A DNA stretch of 64,000 bases from Candidatus Avimonas caecicola. Lineage in GTDB: Bacteria > Bacillota > Clostridia > Oscillospirales > Acutalibacteraceae. The stretch lies in NCBI GenBank assembly GCA_904419875.1, contig CAJFTG010000005.1, forward strand, positions 31,230 through 95,229. The letters are read 5' to 3'. The notes beneath the pieces are model-generated. The model had not been told where the DNA came from, did not search any database, and saw only the letters and a list, made by a program, of their open reading frames with translations. Below are positions 16,941 through 25,054 of the stretch, piece after piece (position 1 is the stretch's first letter; each line of letters starts with the position of its first letter). Both the position numbers and the translations under genes were made by a program.

Positions 16941-17003
16941 AAAAAAATTAGAAAAAAAGCGCCCCTGGCGTGAAGATCCTACAATCCTCACGTCAGGGAC
17001 GCT
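16941..17003 (-). terminator. Rho-independent terminator of the Gfo/Idh-like gene
   Basis: On the minus strand a GC-rich stem (AGCGTCCCTGACGTGA pairing with TCACGCCAGGGGCGCT) is followed by TTTTTTTCTAATTTTTTT. It lies 160 bp past the stop of the oxidoreductase-like gene and separates it from the glycan operon. Confidence 0.85.
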
Positions 17004-17165
17004 TTACAAATATGCTTTTTAAACAACAGATTCTATCTGTGGGTCAGTTTCTTCCACACTGTTTTGGAAGGCAATTCCCGCAAATTTGGACATCCCTTTC
17101 CCCGTTTACCGCTGTGGGACGGCGCCGAAGGACGCCCTCTCCGCCCCGCGGAACCTTCGCGCTGT

Positions 17166-18002
17166 TTATACCTCCACCCAGACGCCGGGCGTCTTCTGGG
17201 CGCGCTGGCCCGCCGCACGCACCGCCATGATGGAGACGGTATCCTCGTGCGGCACCCGGACTTCGCCGGTCTGATAAAAGCGGCAGAGCTCGCGGAGAAA
17301 CGCGCGGAAATAGTCCGATTTCACCTCGACCATCCGGCTTTGGGTTTTCCCGGCAATGTTGGTGACAAAGGGGGAACCGGTGCCGAAGCAGGACACGGTG
17401 GCCGAACGGCCGTCCCGGAAATGGATTGCCAGGGTCATCCAGCGCTCCCCGTCCAGCCACATCACCCGGTCGGGTTCCGCTTTCATCAGCATCATTAGCG
17501 GCTCCAGCTGATGAATGGAGTAGGTCTCAAACCCGTTCGGTCCCCAGCAGTTGACCGCAGCGACCTGCGCCGGGTCCACATCCTGGTATTCCTCCGCGAA
17601 GCGGAGCGCCGAGGTGGAATAGCAGGGGGTGCCGTGCTCGTCGGCCAGTGCAAACAGGCGCAGAGCGGTTTCCTTATCCGGCGCGAAGGTTTTGTCCACA
17701 TAGGTCCGCTTGCCGGAACGGAGCGGAAGCTGGCACAGCTCCTCGTGCATTTCACAGTTGTCCGGAGAAAGCACCAGCAGATAATCGCTCTTTTCAATCA
17801 GCTCTTCAATGGTCAGACAGCGGGTGATTCCGTACTTTTCGCACCACTGGTCGGTGGTCATCCCCCCAGGCAGGGGGCTGTCGATCTTGCCGTAGGCATG
17901 GGTCACCGCCAGCTCCCCGTTCGACAGCTCCCGGATCATCTCCGGGTAATTATTGGCATGCCATTCATCCAGATAGTAGTCAATAAAGCCGATTGTTTTC
18001 AT
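17166..18002 (-). CDS. Gfo/Idh/MocA-like oxidoreductase family protein (divergent)
   Basis: 278 aa, shorter than the 330-380 aa typical of the family. It begins with a Rossmann-like strand (MKTIGFIDYYLDEWHANN) but lacks the GxGxxG dinucleotide-binding motif. The middle reads like the family's nucleotide-adjacent region (IEKSDYLLVLSPDNCEMHEE) and then KRTYVDKTFAPDKETALRLF, equivalent to the KP-containing motif. The C-terminal part (MLMKAEPDRVMWLDGERW onward) resembles the substrate domain. ATG at 18002 follows AAAGGGAGAGG. It has its own promoter and terminator, so it is a single-gene unit. It could be a non-enzymatic relative or use an altered cofactor site; function unknown. Confidence 0.65.
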   Translation of the reverse strand: MKTIGFIDYYLDEWHANNYPEMIRELSNGELAVTHAYGKIDSPLPGGMTTDQWCEKYGITRCLTIEELIEKSDYLLVLSPDNCEMHEELCQLPLRSGKRTYVDKTFAPDKETALRLFALADEHGTPCYSTSALRFAEEYQDVDPAQVAAVNCWGPNGFETYSIHQLEPLMMLMKAEPDRVMWLDGERWMTLAIHFRDGRSATVSCFGTGSPFVTNIAGKTQSRMVEVKSDYFRAFLRELCRFYQTGEVRVPHEDTVSIMAVRAAGQRAQKTPGVWVEV

Positions 18003-18099
18003 AAACCTCTCCCTTTCTTCAAAGATACCCGTTCCCCTTTTCGGCCGCCGGGTGGAAAGCCGTACATGGTTTTTGGCCGGCGGTCCTGCTTCTCTTTAA

Positions 18100-18128
18100 A
18101 TTATAGGGCCGTCCGCCCCCTTTGGCAA
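18100..18128 (-). promoter_or_regulatory. SigmaA-type promoter of Gfo/Idh-like gene
   Basis: Minus strand: TTGCCA, 17-bp spacer, TATAAT, about 100 bp upstream of the start codon at 18002. Confidence 0.75.
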
Positions 18129-18564
18129 TGTCTTTTTTGGGGGTTCTGCTTGTCCGTTTATGCTTTTTTGGCGCCGTATCGCAAATACCGGACGCCGCAG
18201 GGGACGAAATCGGCTGTCCGTCCGGGAAAGGGCTTCCCCCGCGGGGAGCAGCCGCCCCCTCTCCCGTCCCCTCTCCCACCGCCTCTCCCACCGCCTCCCG
18301 GACGCCGCGGCGGGAACCGTCCCGATCATAACCGCCGGGTAACCGGTGGTTTGCCCAGGCTCCGGAAGGGTCCAATACCGGCTTCACCCCGAAAAGGGCC
18401 GGTTCTTGGTGATCGCAGTACGCACCCTGCCGCCCGTGAACGGGCCGCTGTGCTTCCGCCAAGCCGGTTTCAAGGCAAAAACCTATTCGGCAGCCCCCCG
18501 ACCCGGCTGTAACGCGGCTACAAAGCATTTCTCCTGTTTTCACGGGGGAATGTTTTGGCGCCAC
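18129..18564. other. Gene-free intergenic stretch
   Basis: No ORF with a ribosome binding site is convincing here. It contains a 12-bp direct duplication CCTCTCCCACCG (18270-18293) inside a pyrimidine-rich tract and several GC-rich partial palindromes. The track ORFs crossing it have no family features. Confidence 0.6.
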
Positions 18565-18600
18565 AAAACGGCTCCGTCTCAGCGGAGACGGAGCCGTTTT
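18565..18600 (-). terminator. Terminator hairpin downstream of bofA (bidirectional in form)
   Basis: Perfect palindrome AAAACGGCTCCGTCTC / GAGACGGAGCCGTTTT around a 4-nt loop, 54 bp past the bofA stop. Both strands end in a T-run, so it could work in either direction. Confidence 0.85.
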
Positions 18601-18653
18601 ATCCGGAGCGGAAGGCCGTATGGTGCCGGCCGGCAGTATGTCCCTGTTCCGGC

Positions 18654-18923
18654 CTACAGGTTCATAATCAGCTTGACCACCAGCATGGCAACCACACCGG
18701 GAATTCCCAGCACGACGCAGCTCAGCCCGGTAAACAGGTTCAGCCCGATCGATACGCTGGTAAACGCGCCGGCGATGTTGACGGCCGCCAGCGCGCAGAG
18801 CCCCTGCGCCCCGGAGCCTACCAGGCTGCGCACCGGTCTCTTGGTTTTGACAAGCGCAGCCAGCACAGCGACGGCGATCCCCGCCGCCAGAACCCAAAGC
18901 AGAATTTGCAGCCACAAGCTCAT
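18654..18923 (-). CDS. bofA: Pro-sigmaK processing inhibitor BofA family protein
   Basis: 89 aa, almost entirely hydrophobic: an N-terminal helix (WLQILLWVLAAGIAVAVLAALV) and a C-terminal hydrophobic half ending GLSCVVLGIPGVVAMLVVKLIM, the hallmark of BofA. In Bacillus, BofA sits in the forespore-surrounding membrane and holds the SpoIVFB protease inactive until the sigmaK checkpoint. ATG at 18923 has AAAGGATGGG upstream. It follows the yaaL-like gene by 48 bp, conserving the Firmicute yaaL-bofA order. Its presence indicates a spore-forming lineage. Confidence 0.88.
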   Translation of the reverse strand: MSLWLQILLWVLAAGIAVAVLAALVKTKRPVRSLVGSGAQGLCALAAVNIAGAFTSVSIGLNLFTGLSCVVLGIPGVVAMLVVKLIMNL

Positions 18924-18971
18924 GATGTTATCCCATCCTTTCTGGGCGGCCGCCGGGAAGCGCCCGGGAGC

Positions 18972-19241
18972 TCACACGCTCTTTTCCGCGGCCTCCTCCG
19001 GAAAGGAATACCGGGCGGCCGTCACTCCCTGGCTTTTGGCGCAGCGCAGCAGATAACGGTAACGGGCGCGCAGCGACTCCAGCTCATAGATGCAGGCCTC
19101 GATCATGTCCCCGTCGCTCTCCATGGAAAAACGCGCGTTCACATTGTCCATCTGGGCGCAGACATCCCGGATGGCGGTCAGCAGCTCATCGGGTTCCTCC
19201 ACCGGCGTCTTTAATATAGCCTTTCGAATGGCTCCCTCCAT
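18972..19241 (-). CDS. yaaL: YaaL/DUF2508 family protein
   Basis: 89 aa from ATG 19241 (MEGAIRKAILKTPVEEP), after AAAGGCGGG; the track ORF start at 19304 has no RBS. Predicted to be a short helical protein with the DUF2508 pattern ELLTAIRDVCAQMDNVNARF and ACIYELESLRARYRYLLRCAK. Function unknown in the family; in Bacillus yaaL lies between recR and bofA. Here recR is not adjacent. It is probably co-transcribed with bofA. Confidence 0.8.
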   Translation of the reverse strand: MEGAIRKAILKTPVEEPDELLTAIRDVCAQMDNVNARFSMESDGDMIEACIYELESLRARYRYLLRCAKSQGVTAARYSFPEEAAEKSV

Positions 19242-19430
19242 GATTTTCCCGCCTTTCACAAAATGGATATGCATAGTATTGGCAGAATATGCCGCGGTAA
19301 TCACCGGGGTTCCCGCCGCCGGTTATCTTTTTCCCGCCCTCTTCCCGCCTTCCCGCCTTCCCGCCTCCCCGTCTCTACATCTCTCCATCTCCCGTTTCCT
19401 CCGCGGCCACTTGGCCGCTTCTTTGCCGCC

Positions 19431-19480
19431 TGTTCATGCCTGTTCATGCCTGTTCATGCCCGTTCGTGCCCGTTCGTGCC
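19431..19480. repeat. 10-bp tandem repeat, five units
   Basis: Five back-to-back 10-bp units, three TGTTCATGCC followed by two CGTTCGTGCC. It lies in the intergenic space between the divergent yaaL and YgjP-like genes, within a strongly pyrimidine-rich + strand. No coding potential fits the region. Confidence 0.9.
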
Positions 19481-19850
19481 CGATCCCGTTCACGTCTTTG
19501 CGCTGCCTCCCCCGTCCAATGCCCTCTGCCCCGCCCCCTGCCCCGCCCCTGCGCTTTATTCGCTCTATTCGCTCCTTTTGTTCCCTTTGCTCCCCTTGTT
19601 CCCCTTGTCCCCCCGTTCGCCTCCATGCTGCCATCCTGCCATATTTCCTATATTTATATACCTGGGGGACAGCCGGGGAACAGCAAGGAAGAGGAACCAA
19701 CCGGGGGGAGGCAGAAGTGGAGGAAGGGGGGAAGAGAGGGGAAGAGAGAAAAAGGGGAAGGAATGCAAAGAATACAAAGAAAAAAGGAATGAAGGGGTGA
19801 AAAGGGACGGGCAAGGGGGCTCCCGCCCCATTCCCGTGCTTATCCGCGCC

Positions 19851-20031
19851 TGCCCGTACTTGCCTGTATTGGCCCGTACTTGCCTGTCCTTACCCGTACT
19901 TACCCGCACTTATCCGGGTCTGTCTGCCTCTGTCCGCTTACTCCCCTCCTTTTCCACCTTTCTCCGCCCTCTTTTTCCCTCCTTTTCCTCTCCTGCCCTC
20001 CCCTGCCCTCTCCTGCCCTCTCCTGCCCTAC
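19851..20031. repeat. Degenerate ~10-bp repeat tracts, pyrimidine-rich
   Basis: Two tracts: variants of CCCGTACTTGCCTGT/CCCGTACTTA around 19855-19920, and four consecutive units of CCTGCCCTCT type at 19991-20030. The whole 19242-20062 interval holds no supported gene apart from the promoter at its right end. Confidence 0.8.
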
Positions 20032-20062
20032 TCTTTATCTGACCTGCCCGGCTTTCACCCGG

Positions 20063-20091
20063 TTGACAGGGCTTTTGCCTGCGCGTACAAT
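20063..20091 (+). promoter_or_regulatory. SigmaA-type promoter of YgjP-like/sirtuin operon
   Basis: TTGACA, 17-bp spacer, TACAAT, about 40 bp before the first start codon. Confidence 0.85.
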
Positions 20092-20132
20092 AAACAATAA
20101 TCAGGAATATATAATAAGGAGGAGGCGCCGTG

Positions 20133-20858
20133 ATGTCCGGAAGGGAAAAGGAAGCCGAGCGTGTACAGGCGCGGCGGACGGACGGGATGGAGTATTCCCT
20201 GATCCGTTCGTCCCGCCGCACCCTGGCCCTTTACATCCTGCCCGACGGCCGGGTGGAGGCGCGAGCACCCCGCCGTCTCCCCCTGCGGGAGATTGAGCGC
20301 TTTCTGGCGGAAAAAAGAGACTGGATCCGCGCCGGGCAGGAAAAGGCCGCCGCCCGCCGGGCTGAGCAGGAGGCCCTGCGGCCCGCCGTCGGGGGAACGC
20401 TCCCTCTGGAAGGCCGGGAATACCCGGTCGCCGCGGGTGCTGCCTTCGGTTTTGACGGGAATCGGTTTTTCTTCCCTCCGGAGGGATGGCCGGCGGTCCG
20501 GGAAGCGCTGACCGCGTTTTACCGGGAACGGACCGAACGGCTGCTGCGCGCGCGGCTGGACCGTTATGCGGATAGGGCCGGCGTTCGTCCGGTATCCGTC
20601 CGGGTCGGCTCCGCCGTCCGGCGCTGGGGCTCCTGTTCCGGCCGGGGCGGGCTCCGTTTTTCCTGGATGCTGGCCGCCGCCGGGGAGCGGGAGGCGGATT
20701 ACGTCATGGTTCACGAGCTCTGCCACCTGCGGGAGCACAACCACTCCCCCGCCTTTTGGCGGCTGGTGGAAGAATTGCTCCCCGACTACCGGGAGCGCCG
20801 GGCGATGCTCCGCCGGACGGAGCGGCGGGTCGCCGCGCTCACCCGGTCCGATGAGTAA
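20133..20858 (+). CDS. YgjP-like M48-type zinc metallopeptidase domain protein
   Basis: 241 aa. The catalytic motif is VMVHELCHLREHNHSPAFW near residue 190: HELCH supplies two zinc ligands and general base, and the downstream HNHSPAFW is typical of the YgjP/DUF45 group. The preceding RRWGSCSGRGGLRFSW is the family's other conserved block. The N-terminal half is a basic beta-rich region (RSSRRTLALYILPDGRVEAR). ATG at 20133 is 8 nt after AAGGAGGAGG; the GTG one codon earlier is the track start. No signal peptide, so cytosolic. It heads an operon with the sirtuin gene 16 bp downstream. Confidence 0.9.
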   Translation: MSGREKEAERVQARRTDGMEYSLIRSSRRTLALYILPDGRVEARAPRRLPLREIERFLAEKRDWIRAGQEKAAARRAEQEALRPAVGGTLPLEGREYPVAAGAAFGFDGNRFFFPPEGWPAVREALTAFYRERTERLLRARLDRYADRAGVRPVSVRVGSAVRRWGSCSGRGGLRFSWMLAAAGEREADYVMVHELCHLREHNHSPAFWRLVEELLPDYRERRAMLRRTERRVAALTRSDE

Positions 20859-20874
20859 ACAGGAGGCGTAACGG

Positions 20875-21603
20875 ATGGAAAACGCAATGGAACAATTCCG
20901 GCAGTGGGTGGGAGAAAGCCGCCGCCTGGTCTTTTTCGGCGGAGCGGGCGTCTCCACCGAAAGCGGCATCCCCGATTTCCGCAGCACCGACGGACTGTAT
21001 CACCAGCAGTACCGTTATCCGCCCGAGACCATTTTATCCCACACCTTCTTTCAGGAACAGCCGGAAGAATTCTACCGCTTTTACCGGGAAAAGCTGCTCT
21101 GCCCCGGCGCCCGGCCCAACCGTGCGCACCGGGTTCTGGCCCGATGGGAGGAGGAGGGACGGCTGGATGCTGTGATCACCCAGAACATTGACGGACTGCA
21201 TCAGGCGGCCGGAAGCCGGCGGGTGCTGGAGCTGCACGGCTCGATCTACCGAAATCACTGCCTGCGCTGCAGCCGCCTATACGGGCTGGAGGCCGTTGCA
21301 CAAGGCGTGGGCGTCCCGCGCTGCGCCTGCGGCGGGATCATCAAGCCGGATGTTGTGCTATACGGGGAGCCCCTGGACCAGGAGGTGATGGACCGGGCCG
21401 TGCGCGCCATCGCCGGGGCGGATCTTCTGATTGTCGGCGGCACCTCTCTGGCGGTGTACCCCGCCGCCGGCCTTCTGCGGTATTACGGCGGGAACCGGCT
21501 GGTGGTGGTCAACAAGTCTCCCACCCCGGTGGACGGGGAAGCGGATCTTCTGTTCACCGGCAATCTGGGGGACGTGCTGACCCGGGCTCAGCCGGCATTG
21601 TAA
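20875..21603 (+). CDS. cobB: NAD-dependent protein deacylase (sirtuin, Sir2 family)
   Basis: 242 aa, the usual bacterial sirtuin size. NAD-binding motifs: GGAGVSTESGIPDFRS (about 22-37) and TQNIDGLHQAAG (about 101-112). The catalytic histidine is in LELHGSIYRNHC. The zinc-binding module has CLRC and, about 20 residues later, CACGG, i.e. four cysteines. The later GGTSLAVYPAA and VVVNKSPTP complete the Rossmann fold. It removes acyl groups from lysines using NAD+, in the cytosol. ATG at 20875 follows AGGAGGCG. The symbol cobB is used in the generic sense; srtN is the Bacillus name. Confidence 0.95.
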   Translation: MENAMEQFRQWVGESRRLVFFGGAGVSTESGIPDFRSTDGLYHQQYRYPPETILSHTFFQEQPEEFYRFYREKLLCPGARPNRAHRVLARWEEEGRLDAVITQNIDGLHQAAGSRRVLELHGSIYRNHCLRCSRLYGLEAVAQGVGVPRCACGGIIKPDVVLYGEPLDQEVMDRAVRAIAGADLLIVGGTSLAVYPAAGLLRYYGGNRLVVVNKSPTPVDGEADLLFTGNLGDVLTRAQPAL

Positions 21604-22394
21604 CCGCCGGCTGAGCGGGTGTCTTAAAAAGCCCCGGGAGGGTCCTTGACCGGCCGGCGTTTTAAAGACGCATGGAAGCATTTCGTCCCTCGCATCCAGT
21701 GTCCCGCCGCCCGTAAACGGGCCCCCGCTTAACAGACCTTTCTGCGGCCTCTGCCCGCCGCCGGCTTTTTGAACGGCAACCCGCTTCGCCCGATACGGGA
21801 AGCGAACGCGTTTTTCGGGATTTCTCCCCGCCAAGCCGGGGTTCCCATGAACCCGATAAATCCGACCAATCCGACCAGCAGGAAATAGCCGCCGGCGCAG
21901 CCGATGGCTTTGCAGCAGACGCCTGAAAGGCTCCGGCGGCGCCGGAGAATGAATGTATGAAGATGCCGACGCCCGCCGCGCAGCGTGCTCTCTGCCCTTC
22001 TCCCCTTTCTTTCCCTTCTCCTCCTTCTCCCTCCTCCTTCTCCCTCTCCCTCGTCCCGAACGGCTTGTGTTCCTTCGCGTTTTCGAAAAGGGGCGCGGCA
22101 CGGCTTTGATGCCCGGTATCTCCGCCCCCTTTCTCGCCTCGTTCTCGCTTTTCTCTTTCGGCCCCCCGCTCCCCTTTTGCCCGCCTCCTGTTTCTTCTTT
22201 CTTCTGTGGATTTTTATGGATTTCTGTGGATTTCCCTGGAACTTTCAGGGAATGCTTAAGCCTTTTCCAACTACCGATCACTCCCGACCACTCCCGACCA
22301 CTGCCGGGGAGTTTCGAACCAACAATAGGCACCCCAATTATGCGCTCCTCTTATCTGCGCCGGGAATAATTTCAACAAAATACCGAACAAACGT
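21604..22394. other. Gene-free intergenic stretch with repeat tracts
   Basis: No supported gene in about 790 bp. The + strand is pyrimidine-rich around 21985-22060 (CTTCTCC/CTCCTTCT runs). There are short repeats of TGGATTTC (22200-22240) and of ACCACTCCCG with a 10-bp period (22270-22310). Long track ORFs here have shifting composition and no RBS. Confidence 0.6.
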
Positions 22395-22423
22395 TTGACT
22401 TTCTGTTCCCTCTCTGTTATACT
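22395..22423 (+). promoter_or_regulatory. SigmaA-type promoter of radical SAM gene
   Basis: TTGACT, 17-bp spacer, TATACT, about 75 bp before the start codon. Confidence 0.85.
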
Positions 22424-22497
22424 ATAGCTGTAAACCGTGCGGGAAATCCGGCCTGCATACCGGGCCGCGGGAAACGCAGCGCAAGGGAGGGGCATCC

Positions 22498-23736
22498 ATG
22501 GCCAATCTGATCCTGCCGCCCGCTTTGGAAGCGGAGGACAAAATCCGCCTCATCCGGGAGGCCGCCCGCTTTGACATTGCGGACGAGAACGAGCCGACCG
22601 GCGGCGAAATCGCCGGCCTGGAAGCGATCCGCGCCCCCCACTCCCCGCCGACCGTACCGAAGCTGGGGCTCTCCAGCGACTGCATCTTCAACTGCTCCTA
22701 CTGCTCCTGCCGGGCGGGGCTGGAGTGCCGGCAGCGCTACACCTGCCAGCCGCGGGAGCTGGCGGAAATGGCGGTGCAGGCGGCCAGGAACAACCCGACG
22801 CTCGGCGTGTTCATCAGCTCGGGCATTTACAAAAACGCCGACTATACCGAGGAGCTGATCGTGGAAACCCTGCGGATCATGCGGCGGGATCTGCACTACA
22901 CCGGCTATATCCACGCCAAGATCATGCCGGGCGCCGACCCGGCGCTGATCGAACGGGCCGGCTGGCTGGCCGACCGCCTGAGCGTGAATATCGAGCTGCC
23001 CCACAGCGACGGGTACGCGGTCATCGCCAAGCAGAAAAACAAAGCGAACATCCTCACCCCCATGGGAGCCATCAGCCGGAAAATCCGGGATCACACCGGG
23101 GAGTTCGACCCTTCCGGCCGGCGGTTCGCCCGCAGCGGCCAGACCACCCAGATGATCGTCGGGGCGATGAAGGAGACCGACCGCACCGCCATGACCCTGT
23201 CCGGCGCGCTGTACCGCAAATACCGGCTGCGGCGGGTATATTATTCCCCCTTCCACCTCCCGCGTTCCTCCCATTTCGATTTCTTCCCGGAGAAAAACAC
23301 CCCCCGCTGGCGGACCCGGCGGATGTACCAGGCCGACCGGCTGATGCAGCTGTACGGCTTCGGGGTGGACGAAATCCTGCCGGAGGACGCGCCCAACCTG
23401 CCGTTTGATCTGGACCCCAAAGCGGCCTGGGCCCTGCGGCATCTGGACCGTTTTCCCGTGGAGGTCAACACGGCGGACTACGAAACGCTCATCCGGGTTC
23501 CGGGGATCGGAATCACCGGCGCCAAGCGGATCCTTCAAGCCCGCCGGCTGCATACGCTGACCCATGAGCTTCTGCGCAGAATCGGCGTTTCCCTGAAAAG
23601 AGCGCGGTATTTCATCACCTGCAACGGCCGGTATACCGGAGGCAGGCTGCTGGATTCCCCCGCGCTCCGGCCGGCGGTGAGCGACGTGGCTTCCCAGACC
23701 CGGCTCCCCGGCTGGGAGGAGGCCGAGGCTTCCTGA
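22498..23736 (+). CDS. Putative DNA modification/repair radical SAM protein
   Basis: 412 aa. The radical SAM cluster motif is CIFNCSYCSC (C-x3-C-x2-C, about residues 61-68), and a partial barrel follows. Conserved blocks of this family include GVFISSGIYKNADYTEELIV and GYIHAKIMPGADPALIERAG. The C-terminus carries a helix-hairpin-helix DNA-binding motif (NTADYETLIRVPGIGITGAK, about 322-341). These features match the TIGR03916-type proteins, usually encoded next to a uracil-DNA-glycosylase-like partner (TIGR03915). No such partner is adjacent here. The enzyme is cytosolic and presumed to act on DNA bases; the reaction is unknown. Start ATG 22498 follows GGGAGGGG. The gene has its own promoter and terminator. 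Confidence 0.9.
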   Translation: MANLILPPALEAEDKIRLIREAARFDIADENEPTGGEIAGLEAIRAPHSPPTVPKLGLSSDCIFNCSYCSCRAGLECRQRYTCQPRELAEMAVQAARNNPTLGVFISSGIYKNADYTEELIVETLRIMRRDLHYTGYIHAKIMPGADPALIERAGWLADRLSVNIELPHSDGYAVIAKQKNKANILTPMGAISRKIRDHTGEFDPSGRRFARSGQTTQMIVGAMKETDRTAMTLSGALYRKYRLRRVYYSPFHLPRSSHFDFFPEKNTPRWRTRRMYQADRLMQLYGFGVDEILPEDAPNLPFDLDPKAAWALRHLDRFPVEVNTADYETLIRVPGIGITGAKRILQARRLHTLTHELLRRIGVSLKRARYFITCNGRYTGGRLLDSPALRPAVSDVASQTRLPGWEEAEAS

Positions 23737-23764
23737 CGCCCTGTTCCCCCTATTCCCCATCCCA

Positions 23765-23803
23765 GAAAAAGCCGGCGGTTCACAGTGAACCGCCGGCTTT
23801 TTC
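23765..23803 (+). terminator. Terminator of radical SAM gene
   Basis: Perfect palindrome GAAAAAGCCGGCGGTTCAC / GTGAACCGCCGGCTTTTTC with T-run, 29 bp after the stop. It is symmetric and could also stop convergent transcription of the fructokinase operon. Confidence 0.9.
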
Positions 23804-23984
23804 TGCGTTGCCGCTTCGTACCCGCTTCGCACCCGACGCGTACCCGACGCATCCCTGTCTCATGCCCTCCGCAAACCCGCCGCGCCCCCTTTTCCGCGCG
23901 CTGAAAATGCGGGAGGAACGCCGGCGGCATGGTCATGGCCGCCTTCCCGGCACGGGTAAAGGCCGGCGGAGCCGTCCCATACGA

Positions 23985-24018
23985 AGCGGCGCCGCCCTCC
24001 GGTCGGGAGGGCGGCGCT
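23985..24018 (-). terminator. GC-rich stem-loop after fructokinase gene
   Basis: GGCGCCGCCCTCC / GGAGGGCGGCGCT stem, 19 bp past the fructokinase stop on the minus strand. No proper T-run follows, so termination here is probable rather than certain; the symmetric hairpin at 23765-23803 may back it up. Confidence 0.5.
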
Positions 24019-24036
24019 CCTTTGGATAACCCGGGC

Positions 24037-25032
24037 TTACGGCACGTCGGTCAGGGTGGCCAGATAGGCTTCCACCTCGTCCGGCGAGGGAAGGGCGGGA
24101 ATACCGCCCTTTTTCGTCGTTGTCAGGGAACCCACCGCATTGGCATAGCGGAGGTCGGCGAGGAACGCCTCCCTGTCCCGCGCATACACCGTGGCGTCTC
24201 CTCCCCGCCTGAGCAGGCGGGAAAGGAAGCCGCCGGTAAAGGAATCGCCCGCCCCGGTGGTATCGACGGTTTCGGCCGGGAATCCGCCGACCCGCAGCAC
24301 CGTTGTTTCCCCCGTTTCCGGCGACCGGGCGCAGGCCAGGCAGCCCTTCGGGCCGAGGGTCGTCAGCACCACGTTCAGCCGGAAGCGTTCGGAGAGCAGA
24401 CGGGCGCCCTTTTCCGGGTCGCTCTCGCCGGTGAGGAAAACCAACTCCTCCTCCGACACCTTCAGGAGGTCGGCGTACGGAATGGCGCAGAGGATGCATT
24501 CCCGGGCGTCCTCCGGGTTGTCCCACAGGTTCAGCCGCAGGTTTGGGTCAAACGCCACGACGGCCCCGGCTTCCCTCGCCAGGCGGGCGGCGGCAAAGCT
24601 GGCCTCGCGGGAAGGCCCCTCCGCCATCAGCACCGAGGAAAAGAAAAACACGCGGGCGCTTTCGATTGCTTGTCTGTCCAGCTCCTCCGGCGTGAGCATG
24701 GTGTCCGCCCCGCCGTGCCGGTAAAAGCTGAAGGAACGGTCGCCGTCCTCCGCCAGGTGGACAAACGCCAGGGTGGTCGGATGCTCGCCGGACAGGCGAA
24801 GGCCGTCCGTGTTCACCCCGTTGGCCTGCAGGATTTCCCGCAGGGCGCGTCCGAACACGTCGTCTCCCACCTTGCCGAGAAACGCCGTATCCGCGCCGAG
24901 CCGGGCGGCGGCGCACGCCAGATTCGCCGGGCCGCCGCCCGGATTCCGTTCAAACAGGGGATTGCCGTTTCCGCTTTTCCCGCAGGGGGTGAAATCGACC
25001 AGAAGCTCCCCCAGAGAAACCAGTTCCGCCAT
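24037..25032 (-). CDS. PfkB-family carbohydrate kinase, likely fructokinase
   Basis: 331 aa ribokinase-fold enzyme. The N-terminal PfkB signature is GGGPANLACAAARLGADTAF (about 35-54), and the C-terminal signature DTTGAGDSFTGGFLSRLL (about 260-277) holds the catalytic Asp and anion hole. ATG at 25032 follows AAAGGCGGG; the track start is a TTG two codons upstream. It lies 22 bp after the LacI gene and last in the GH32-LacI-kinase unit. It should phosphorylate fructose released from sucrose or fructans, with ATP, in the cytosol. Substrate is inferred from the neighbours rather than from specific residues. Confidence 0.88.
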   Translation of the reverse strand: MAELVSLGELLVDFTPCGKSGNGNPLFERNPGGGPANLACAAARLGADTAFLGKVGDDVFGRALREILQANGVNTDGLRLSGEHPTTLAFVHLAEDGDRSFSFYRHGGADTMLTPEELDRQAIESARVFFFSSVLMAEGPSREASFAAARLAREAGAVVAFDPNLRLNLWDNPEDARECILCAIPYADLLKVSEEELVFLTGESDPEKGARLLSERFRLNVVLTTLGPKGCLACARSPETGETTVLRVGGFPAETVDTTGAGDSFTGGFLSRLLRRGGDATVYARDREAFLADLRYANAVGSLTTTKKGGIPALPSPDEVEAYLATLTDVP

Positions 25033-25054
25033 TGCCAAATCCCGCCTTTCCTGT

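Noticed and set aside
19431-19480. CRISPR array
   Set aside because: Units are 10 bp with no spacers between them and no cas genes nearby.
20055-20987. 310-aa minus ORF
   Set aside because: Antisense to the YgjP-like metalloprotease with its HELCH motif.
21358-22332. 324-aa minus ORF crossing the sirtuin gene and intergenic space
   Set aside because: Low complexity, no RBS, and it runs through pyrimidine-rich repeat tracts.
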